From CAYRMV01 sp964425255 (GTDB taxonomy: Bacteria; Bacteroidota; Bacteroidia; Flavobacteriales_D; Crocinitomicaceae), in NCBI GenBank assembly GCA_964425255.1, contig CAYRMV010000187.1:1-5388 (forward strand): a stretch of 5,388 nucleotides of DNA. Direction: 5' to 3'. Positions within the stretch are counted from its first letter, which is position 1, and each line of letters opens with the position of its first letter. This document shows positions 1 to 5,388 of the stretch, in pieces. A model generated the notes under the pieces. That model was not told the DNA's origin, searched no databases, and saw only the letters and a program-made list of their open reading frames with translations. Made by a program: the position numbers and the translations under genes.

Positions 1-216
1 GAAAGTAAATCAGAAATTTTATATTTTAATAGAAATGAGCTTTTGGCACGTTTCGTAAACAACAATTACGAACACATCAGATATATTAAAATTGAAAAAA
101 ATCAAATAATTGTTACAGATTATTGTGATAAAGAATTTGAAACAAATTATTATCCCAATGAGTTTTATTCTCCCGGATACGGAAAACTAATACAAAATTC
201 AGTTGAAAGCAATTAA
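1..216 (+). CDS. C-terminal fragment, probable heparinase II/III-like protein
   Basis: The frame is open from base 1 and ends with TAA at 214-216, giving the last 71 residues of a protein whose start lies outside the window. The fragment is polar, with alternating beta-type segments (RYIKIEKNQIIVTDYCD, about residues 27-43), and closes with a FYSPGYGKLIQN segment (about 55-66). An aromatic 'YSPxYG/FG' ending after a 'I.I.D' strand is what I recall at the C-terminus of heparinase II/III-like (alginate-lyase-superfamily) proteins found in Bacteroidota polysaccharide loci, where they accompany glycosyltransferases and asparagine-synthase-like proteins. If correct, the enzyme would cleave or trim uronic-acid-containing polymer, or have a biosynthetic role in its export. 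The catalytic toroid domain is not in the window, so the family call rests on the tail only. The last 14 nt overlap the next gene. That it codes is fairly sure; the function is tentative. Confidence 0.5.
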   Translation, partial: ESKSEILYFNRNELLARFVNNNYEHIRYIKIEKNQIIVTDYCDKEFETNYYPNEFYSPGYGKLIQNSVESN

Positions 217-1402
217 GCATTTATTTTACTGCGCACTATATTTTGCCATTTTATATGGAGAAAACTTTACCATTTTTTCAATTCCATTTACTCTAGTTTG
301 GAAGTTACCATTACTTGGACTGATACTTATATATATCCTTAATCTAAGAAAAAGAAAAATTAAGGTGAGTTATAGTAAAAGAAGTGTAATACTAGCCTTT
401 CATAAGAATTTAAATACAAGCTTTACTTTTGGATTTGAAAATATAGTTGAAGCATTAAAAACAGTTAATCTTTCATTGTTCACTTATTTTTTAATTAACT
501 ATTATAAATTTTCTAGTCAACTAAAAAAAATATTAAAAAGTTTAGCGATTTATACTATAATATCATTCGTTCCTTTTTCATTGAAACTAATTTCATCTGT
601 TAGTACGGGTATAAATGCTGAAGTATTTGGAGGTGATTCAAATGGAATTACAGGATTTTTTTCATCTGCACACAATGCTGCAATTACAGTCTCTATTAGT
701 ATACTTGTTTTGATTATATTTTTTGGAGATTTCAGTAAAAAAATGAAAATATTTATAGTTCTACTAGTCATGTACGGCTTATATGTTATGTTGTTTACCT
801 TTACAAGAACGGGGTTAGTTGCTTTGTTTATTGGACTAATTTTTTATTTTGTGAAAAATTTAGTTCGAATCAATTTTTTTCAGGTAGTGATTATCCTATC
901 TGTTGTATCACTTCCTGTTTATTATATAGTTTCGAACAATGAGAGTATTCAGAATAAATTTTTAGATAAAAGAAATGATGATCAAGTATTAAGTTCTGAC
1001 AATGTAGGGTCAGGACGTTTTGTAATGTGGAATAATTCAATTAATATTTGGCTTGAATCTGATAATTTGATAGATAAGCTTCTTGGCATAGGGAAAGATG
1101 AGGCTTTAGAGAGAATGAGAGTTAAAATTGGTAAACCATTTTTCTCTCACAACGAATTTTTAGATGTATTTGTAAGATACGGATTAATTGGGTTTGTATT
1201 GTATCTAGTTTATTTGAGATCCATTTATCAATTTATTATCAAAAATACATTAAGAGGAAGTGGCTCATTGCCCATTTTTATTTCTTACATGATAAATTTA
1301 TTCTTTCAAGGTGGGCATTTCTTTGTCTTTGAAATTTTCTTTGCGCTTTTAATCGTTTATGACTACAAAAATAAAATTGAATATGAACAACAGCAAAGAT
1401 AA
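203..1402 (+). CDS. O-antigen ligase/polymerase family protein (Wzy-type)
   Basis: This is a 399-residue, very hydrophobic inner-membrane protein with about ten membrane spans, at roughly 7-19, 22-47, 89-101, 112-131, 159-175, 181-199, 202-219, 224-243, 325-347 and 356-388. The family joins polysaccharide repeat units on undecaprenyl diphosphate (Wzy) or ligates glycans to an acceptor (WaaL). Visible hallmarks are TFTRTG at 199-204, equivalent to the conserved 'S/T-R-T/S-G' span, and a large extracytoplasmic loop at about 244-324. That loop carries GSGR (269-272) with W276, GIG (295-297) and SHNEFLD (315-321), followed by G..G entering the next helix; Arg272 and His316 match key loop residues of the PF04932 group. 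Polymerase and ligase cannot be separated by motif; polymerase is favoured by the neighbouring glycosyltransferases and deacetylase. The frame is closed by TAA at 188-190 and no nearby in-frame ATG exists, so the TTG at 203 is the best start. It overlaps the upstream gene by 14 nt and has no evident ribosome-binding site. Confidence 0.88.
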   Translation: MKAIKHLFYCALYFAILYGENFTIFSIPFTLVWKLPLLGLILIYILNLRKRKIKVSYSKRSVILAFHKNLNTSFTFGFENIVEALKTVNLSLFTYFLINYYKFSSQLKKILKSLAIYTIISFVPFSLKLISSVSTGINAEVFGGDSNGITGFFSSAHNAAITVSISILVLIIFFGDFSKKMKIFIVLLVMYGLYVMLFTFTRTGLVALFIGLIFYFVKNLVRINFFQVVIILSVVSLPVYYIVSNNESIQNKFLDKRNDDQVLSSDNVGSGRFVMWNNSINIWLESDNLIDKLLGIGKDEALERMRVKIGKPFFSHNEFLDVFVRYGLIGFVLYLVYLRSIYQFIIKNTLRGSGSLPIFISYMINLFFQGGHFFVFEIFFALLIVYDYKNKIEYEQQQR

Positions 1403-2564
1403 AGTTATTATTGTTTCTTATTTCTTCTATCCGGAAAACAAACCAAGAGCATTTAGATCTTTTGAGCTAGCAAAAGGTCTAGCAAAATCAGGATATAAAG
1501 TTGATTTGGTAATTCCATCATATAGCTTAGACGGAGTTGAAATAAATTATAAAGACTTAACTTCAAAATTTCCTTCAATAACGATCAAATCTTTAGAAAA
1601 CGCTAGAAAAAAAATAGAAACAAATAAAAAAACTGTCTCTATAAACGACAATAAAAAACTTCCTATTGGTTTTGTAAATTTTTTGAAGCGACTAGTGTAT
1701 TTCTTTTTTCCCTCCGGAAAAGATTTTATATATGGTTGGAAACTTTTTCATTTTTTCAGAAAAAATCGCATGTCTGCTGATAGTATAATTTCGATCTCTT
1801 ACCCATATTCTGTTCACATGGGTTCAATCTTTGCACGAAAATTTGGTTTTTTAAAATCAAATATAATTTTAACCGAATTTAGTGATACATTAGTTGGGTG
1901 TCCAGCTTTGCCTAATTCGTTTATACATAAATGGATTCAGAAATTCATTTCGAATAACACAAACATAATTATAACTCCAACTGAAAATTCTGTTCCAAAC
2001 TTTACACTTTATAAATCTAAGGATAAAGTAAAAGTTATACCGCAAGGATATGATTTTAATGATACTAAAATCAAAAAATACATTAAAAACAACGTTCCAA
2101 CTTTTGGTTATGCAGGAAGTTTTCATGCAACCGCGAGAAATCCAAAAATATTTCTTGAATATTTATCAACCCTAGACTTTGATTTTAAGTTTATAGTTTA
2201 TAGCAATATAAAAGATCCTGATTTGGTTCGCATTTTTAATGAATACCAAGAAAAATTAAAAAACAAACTCGAGATTAGAGGATTAATTCCACGATTGGAT
2301 GTTATTGAATCAATGAGCACATTTGATTTTTTAATTTTCGAAGAAAACTTATCAGAAAATCAAAGTCCAAGTAAGATAGTTGATTATAAACTCACTGAGC
2401 GCCCAATATTTTCGTTTTCACAGAATAAAATAGATAAATCAAAATTTATTGATTTTATAAATGCAAATTACTCTGATTCAGATTTTGATTCATTTAATAT
2501 TTCTGACTACTCTATTGAAAGTGTGGTTAATAAATTCATTTCCCTACTAAATTCTAAAAATTAA
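1383..2564 (+). CDS. GT-B glycosyltransferase, family 4-like
   Basis: With the ATG at 1383 the product has 393 residues, normal for a two-domain GT-B retaining glycosyltransferase. These enzymes move a sugar from a nucleotide-sugar donor to a lipid-linked acceptor at the cytoplasmic membrane face. The N-terminal domain opens with VIIVSYFFYPENKPRAFR (8-25) and a helix ending in LAKSGYKVDLV, the acceptor-side Rossmann start. TEFSDTLVGCP (164-174) occupies the usual 'D.SDP' position. The C-terminal domain begins near IPQGYD (219-224) and FGYAGSF (241-247), continues with RGLIPRLDVIESM (299-311) and ends with SPSKIVDYKLTERPIF (328-343), the donor-binding 'PSK..dY...G.P' motif; here the usual acidic/Gly positions read S329-S330 and E339-R340. 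An in-frame ATG at 1359 would add eight residues (MTTKIKLN) and deepen the overlap with the polymerase to 44 nt. The 1383 start gives a standard short N-terminus and a 20 nt overlap, so it is preferred. Sugar and linkage cannot be read from sequence. Confidence 0.88.
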   Translation: MNNSKDKVIIVSYFFYPENKPRAFRSFELAKGLAKSGYKVDLVIPSYSLDGVEINYKDLTSKFPSITIKSLENARKKIETNKKTVSINDNKKLPIGFVNFLKRLVYFFFPSGKDFIYGWKLFHFFRKNRMSADSIISISYPYSVHMGSIFARKFGFLKSNIILTEFSDTLVGCPALPNSFIHKWIQKFISNNTNIIITPTENSVPNFTLYKSKDKVKVIPQGYDFNDTKIKKYIKNNVPTFGYAGSFHATARNPKIFLEYLSTLDFDFKFIVYSNIKDPDLVRIFNEYQEKLKNKLEIRGLIPRLDVIESMSTFDFLIFEENLSENQSPSKIVDYKLTERPIFSFSQNKIDKSKFIDFINANYSDSDFDSFNISDYSIESVVNKFISLLNSKN

Positions 2565-2570
2565 CATTCA

Positions 2571-3488
2571 ATGAATCATTGGATAAAGTTATTTGCTTCG
2601 CTTTTTTTTCAATATTTAGGAGGTGTGTATCTCATCAAATTGTTCGTTCGTAAACAATCTTTATTCATTACTTTAAACTATCATAATTTTTCTAAATACA
2701 ACAACTACAAAAGTAAACGTGGTAGTATCTTAGAAACAGGTTACAGTGAAAATTTTGACAAACAGATACAATTTCTAAGAAAACATTTTTCATTTAAAAC
2801 TCCATCTGAATTTTTTTGCGAAAACTCAGAAAAAGGATTGAATGTTTTTTTGACATTTGATGATGGATATAAAGATAATTTTGACATTGCACTTCCGGTT
2901 CTTACAAAACATAGAGCAAAGGCTGCATTTTTTGTTGTTACAAATATAATTGGTAGTAACGAATGGCTCTCACATGATAAAATACGATATTTAGTTGTTA
3001 AAGGTGAACTTGATCCTCTTTTTGCGGAAAATTGCCTAAAAGAGATGAATTCAGGTATACCCTTACCAAAGCAAATTATAGAATTAGTATCTAACTACAA
3101 GTTTCCAACAGAAAATCGTTTAATGATGAATTGGAATGAGTTGCGAATTATTCAAGAAAATGGGTTCTATGTCCAACCACATACCCACAGTCACGCTATT
3201 CTATCTTTTTTAGAGGCTAATGATCAAAAATGTGAAGTTGAAAATTCAATCAATTTTATTCAAAAAAATTTAGGAGTATCATCAGAAAATTTTGCATATC
3301 CGAATGGATTATATAATGATCGAACTCTTAAAATATTGAAGAATCACAAAATCAAATTTGCATTCACAACCAAACAAGGAGTTAATAATAAACATTCTCA
3401 ATTGCTCGAATTAAAACGAATTGGTATTAATGCATCTGATAGTATTGGGGTATTAAGCCTAAAAATTTTACTAAATCTAAGAAAATGA
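2571..3488 (+). CDS. NodB-type polysaccharide deacetylase
   Basis: This 305-residue carbohydrate esterase family 4 protein should remove an N-acetyl (or O-acetyl) group from a sugar using a divalent metal. The order is a hydrophobic/basic N-terminal segment (5-28), a strand with ITLNYHNF (33-40), NodB motif 1 TFDDG (95-99: Asp97 as catalytic base, Asp98 as metal ligand), AAFFVVTNIIG (118-128), motif 2 HTHSH (204-208, metal ligands His204 and His208), motif 3 FAYPNG (241-246) and a closing LKRIGIN (281-287). All catalytic residues I would look for are present, so the enzyme is probably active. The stretch between motifs 1 and 2, about 105 residues, is longer than in minimal NodB domains and contains EWLSHDKIRYL (131-141), an insert also known in polysaccharide-locus deacetylases. 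No cleavable signal peptide is obvious; the N-terminus suggests membrane association. It starts 6 nt after the glycosyltransferase stop and overlaps the next gene by 4 nt (ATGA). The substrate is probably the repeat unit of this locus, which is inference. Confidence 0.9.
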   Translation: MNHWIKLFASLFFQYLGGVYLIKLFVRKQSLFITLNYHNFSKYNNYKSKRGSILETGYSENFDKQIQFLRKHFSFKTPSEFFCENSEKGLNVFLTFDDGYKDNFDIALPVLTKHRAKAAFFVVTNIIGSNEWLSHDKIRYLVVKGELDPLFAENCLKEMNSGIPLPKQIIELVSNYKFPTENRLMMNWNELRIIQENGFYVQPHTHSHAILSFLEANDQKCEVENSINFIQKNLGVSSENFAYPNGLYNDRTLKILKNHKIKFAFTTKQGVNNKHSQLLELKRIGINASDSIGVLSLKILLNLRK

Positions 3489-4108
3489 ACTTAATTGCTT
3501 CTTTTCGTCAATATGGTTGGTCTGTTTTCCCTAGAATATTAAAAAATCTTCTAAGACGAGTTGGTATAGTTGTAGAATCTTATTACTTACTAACATATAA
3601 CATTGACAAACAATTTCTTGAAAAAAAAATGCAGAAATATGATTATACAAATGTAAAACCTTTTTATGAAAAAGATTTAAAACTTTTAACTGTATTTGAC
3701 AATTCAAAAATTGAACTTTTGAAAAATCGTTTATCAACCGATGAATATTCTGGATTTGCAATTTGGCAAGGTAATAAAATCGTATATATAACTTGGATCT
3801 CATGGAATTTAATGAATTATCCAACTCTCTTCAATCTGCAAAGTCAGTTAAAATCAAATGAAGCTTTACTAGAAGATTCATATTGCCATCCAGATTTTAG
3901 AGGCAAAGGTTTCCACTCAATGATGAATCTATATCGCATCAATGAAATATCAAAAATGAATAAAACAACTGTATTAGCTTTGGTTTTGAAAGAAAATAAA
4001 CCTGCACTAAAAGTACAAATTAAAAGTGGATTTATTTTAAAAGAGCGTATTTCTCTTTTAAAAATAGGTACTTGGACTAAAATTAAAAAAAAGCCTTGTT
4101 ATGATTGA
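3485..4108 (+). CDS. GNAT family acyltransferase
   Basis: This 207-residue protein carries one GNAT fold, the family that transfers an acyl group from acyl-CoA to an amine. The acyl-CoA pyrophosphate loop reads HPDFRGKGFHSMM (135-147), with the R-G-K-G turn at 139-142 following strand ALLEDSYCH. Motif B follows as NKPALKVQIKSGF (171-183), the standard 'N..A......GF' end of the fold after strand TTVLALVL (161-168). A central strand pair, FAIWQGNKIVYITWI (91-105), fits beta2-beta3. About 55 residues precede the fold and include a basic amphipathic stretch, RILKNLLRRVGI (17-28), which may dock on the membrane. The ATG at 3485 lies inside the deacetylase stop (ATGA), and the 3' end overlaps the FemAB-like gene by 8 nt, so the three are likely co-translated. 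Context points to acylation of an amino sugar, perhaps an amine exposed by the deacetylase; this is inference, and neither the acyl donor nor the acceptor can be read from the sequence. Confidence 0.85.
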   Translation: MNLIASFRQYGWSVFPRILKNLLRRVGIVVESYYLLTYNIDKQFLEKKMQKYDYTNVKPFYEKDLKLLTVFDNSKIELLKNRLSTDEYSGFAIWQGNKIVYITWISWNLMNYPTLFNLQSQLKSNEALLEDSYCHPDFRGKGFHSMMNLYRINEISKMNKTTVLALVLKENKPALKVQIKSGFILKERISLLKIGTWTKIKKKPCYD

Positions 4109-5078
4109 AATAAATAATCCGAGAGACTTTTTTGAATTACAATCTGCTATTCCTTTTATCCCTTTTACTCAGTCAAAAGGTTGGCATGATTACCAAAATT
4201 TACGCAATGAAAAAATTCGGTATTTTGTAAATAATACATCTGATGTAAAAATTGCTCTTTGGGGTAAAGAGAAAAAAATTCCTTTGCTTGGTAAGCTTAT
4301 TTTTATTATTGAAGGAGAAGCTCTTATCTCAAATTTAGATGAAAAACAAATAACATCTTTTTACAGTGAACTAAAAAAACTAAATTATAGTTCGATATTA
4401 ATTAACAGTAATAATGAATATACTCTGGATTACGAAATAGGAATCAGACGCGCTGGAATGGTTAGACCACTTGGAGGATTCTCTTGTCCACTTACATTGA
4501 TAATAACACCTCAAAACTTACCAAAACACAATCGTAATTGGAAGCGGAATGTTAAGTCTGCTATTGATTCAGGGTTGGTATTTTCAGAAATAATTAAAAC
4601 TGAGAAAAAAGATATTGAGAACTTTATTTTATTATTTAATGAAATGGCAGAGCTCAAAAATCTTTCTTATAAACTTTTGTTTGAACCTTTGAAACAACTT
4701 ATAAATGACTCTCAAATGAGATTGTTTTTTGTAAAAGATAAAAATGAAACTCCAATAGCTGCTCGAATTGTTCATGTTAACGGAAAATTTGCTTCTGATG
4801 TATATGCTGCTAATTCAATTGCTGCAAGAAACAATGGTGCTTCTTACTTTCTAATGCAAAATATCTTTGATGTTTTGAAAAACGATGGTATAGAAGAATT
4901 TGATTTTGGCAGGATTCCACCAAGTGATCATGCTACTGATAATGTATATGTATTCAAAAAAGCATCAGGCGGAAATCCAAGACAATATAACGGTGAATGG
5001 GTTTATTACAAAAATAAACTAACTGAAATCTCATATACATTATATCAATTATTCAAATTAAAAAGACAACGATATTAA
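4101..5078 (+). CDS. FemAB/FemX-like GNAT-fold transferase
   Basis: This 325-residue protein has the tandem-GNAT architecture of the FemABX/Acetyltransf_6 group. Classical members add amino acids from aminoacyl-tRNA to lipid II; relatives in polysaccharide loci have unproven substrates. The first half has FTQSKGWHDYQ (22-32), matching the conserved 'Q...W' near the N-terminus, and GIRRAGMVRPLGG (114-126). A linker, RNWKRNVKSAIDSGL (145-159), equals the family's 'R...R.A...G' helix. The second half has PIAARIVHVNGKFASDVY (218-235), NNGASYFLMQNIFDVLK (244-260), then FDFGRIPP (267-274) and VYVFKKASGG (282-291), which fits 'yDfgGi...g.y.FK..fGg'. The tRNA-synthetase-like coiled-coil arm of staphylococcal FemA is absent, so a cell-wall bridge role is not assumed. 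It follows the GNAT gene with an 8 nt overlap and its TAA shares one base with the next ATG (TAATG). It probably adds an acyl or aminoacyl group to a sugar amine of this polysaccharide; this is inference. Confidence 0.85.
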   Translation: MIEINNPRDFFELQSAIPFIPFTQSKGWHDYQNLRNEKIRYFVNNTSDVKIALWGKEKKIPLLGKLIFIIEGEALISNLDEKQITSFYSELKKLNYSSILINSNNEYTLDYEIGIRRAGMVRPLGGFSCPLTLIITPQNLPKHNRNWKRNVKSAIDSGLVFSEIIKTEKKDIENFILLFNEMAELKNLSYKLLFEPLKQLINDSQMRLFFVKDKNETPIAARIVHVNGKFASDVYAANSIAARNNGASYFLMQNIFDVLKNDGIEEFDFGRIPPSDHATDNVYVFKKASGGNPRQYNGEWVYYKNKLTEISYTLYQLFKLKRQRY

Positions 5079-5388
5079 TGAAAATATTAATTAATACTCC
5101 TGAATTATCATTATCTGGTGGAGTAGCAAATCATTATCGCGGATTACTACCATTCTGGAAAATGAATGTTCATTATAATTATATTGGTGGTAGAAATAAA
5201 ATTCCAGGTATTCTGATTTTACCATATGATTTCGTCAAATTTTTCTTCATTTGCCTTTTTGGAAAATATGATTTAGTTGTTTTAAATCCTTCTTTAGGTC
5301 TTACAGCATTAAAGAGAGATGCGGTTTTTTTAAAAATTGCTACTTTTACAAAGAAAAAAACGATCGTTTTTTGGCATGGTTGGTCACC
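5078..5388 (+). CDS. Glycosyltransferase, GT-B N-terminal part (runs off window)
   Basis: The frame starts at ATG 5078 inside the preceding stop (TAATG) and stays open to the last base, giving 103 complete codons of an unfinished gene. The product begins MKILINTPELSLSGGVANHY, the typical N-terminus of GT4-type glycosyltransferases in which a first strand is followed by a 'GGVa.h' loop that contacts the acceptor. Next come a short segment ending VHYNYIGGRNK (31-41), a hydrophobic helix with YDFVKFFFICLFGKYDLVVLNPSLG (50-74, 'yDlVhlNps' strand and turn), LKRDAVFLKIA (78-88), and strand KTIVFWHGW (94-102), the conserved 'HGW' at the end of the strand. The donor-binding C-terminal domain lies beyond the window, so donor and linkage are unknown. 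Its one-base overlap with the FemAB-like gene suggests termination-reinitiation. It would be the second glycosyltransferase of this locus, adding another sugar to the repeat unit. Confidence 0.82.
   Translation, partial: MKILINTPELSLSGGVANHYRGLLPFWKMNVHYNYIGGRNKIPGILILPYDFVKFFFICLFGKYDLVVLNPSLGLTALKRDAVFLKIATFTKKKTIVFWHGWS

Noticed and set aside
550..771. Open frame of 73 codons on the minus strand
   Set aside because: It lies wholly inside the polymerase gene opposite membrane-helix codons, has no recognisable motif, and is explained as a chance antisense frame.
1359..1382. Earlier in-frame ATG for the glycosyltransferase
   Set aside because: It would add eight residues before the normal start of the first Rossmann strand and increase overlap with the polymerase from 20 to 44 nt; the ATG at 1383 fits better.
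1890..2126. Open frame of 78 codons on the minus strand
   Set aside because: It is antisense to the glycosyltransferase, with low-complexity Phe/Ile/Asn/Tyr-rich translation and no domain signature.
2565..2570. The only intergenic gap, considered for a promoter or terminator
   Set aside because: Six bases cannot hold either, and the flanking coding sequence shows no hairpin followed by a T-run.
3531..3824. Open frame of 97 codons on the minus strand
   Set aside because: It is antisense to the GNAT gene, whose own motifs are clear; the translation resembles no known family.
3485..5078. The GNAT and FemAB-like genes as a split or frameshifted single gene
   Set aside because: Each has its own start and complete fold: the GNAT ends normally after its motif B, and the FemAB-like protein begins with the family's typical N-terminal 'Q...W' region. 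The 8 nt overlap is ordinary operon coupling.
1..5388. CRISPR arrays, insertion sequences, tRNA/rRNA genes, long repeats, toxin or defence genes
   Set aside because: I saw no regularly spaced repeats, transposase motifs, inverted-repeat ends or structural RNA consensus; the whole window is covered by polysaccharide-related coding sequence.

Overview
This window is an AT-rich (roughly 30% G+C by eye), gene-dense stretch in which every credible gene lies on the + strand. It looks like an interior piece of a surface-polysaccharide (capsule, exopolysaccharide or O-antigen) biosynthesis operon. The most likely source is a member of the Bacteroidota, probably Flavobacteriia or a relative. The reasons are strong A/T bias, start codons preceded by A/T-rich sequence without a Shine-Dalgarno motif, and a familiar gene mix of a heparinase-like tail, Wzy-type polymerase, GT-B glycosyltransferases, NodB deacetylase, GNAT and FemAB-like transferase. 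The taxonomic call is inference; no marker gene is present.

Layout: (1) 1-216, C-terminal end of a gene whose last ~70 residues resemble the tail of heparinase II/III-like proteins. (2) 203-1402, a polytopic membrane protein of the O-antigen ligase/polymerase (Wzy/WaaL) superfamily. (3) 1383-2564, a GT-B glycosyltransferase. (4) 2571-3488, a NodB-type polysaccharide deacetylase with an intact metal triad. (5) 3485-4108, a GNAT acyltransferase. (6) 4101-5078, a FemAB/FemX-like double-GNAT transferase. (7) 5078 to the window edge, the N-terminal part of a second GT-B glycosyltransferase. Junctions overlap by 14, 20, 4, 8 and 1 nt, and the only gap is 6 nt (2565-2570). The whole window is therefore one translationally coupled operon segment. 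There is no intergenic space for a promoter or terminator, and none is seen.

Working model: the glycosyltransferases build a lipid-linked repeat unit, the deacetylase exposes an amine (or removes another acyl group), the GNAT and FemAB-like enzymes may place new acyl or aminoacyl groups, and the Wzy protein polymerises or ligates the product. Family assignments rest on motifs read by eye. The substrates, and the idea that the deacetylase and two acyltransferases form one tailoring module, are inference. I saw no RNA gene, insertion sequence, CRISPR array or origin, and no clear sign of a wholly new system. The most interesting part is the coupled deacetylase-GNAT-FemAB block.
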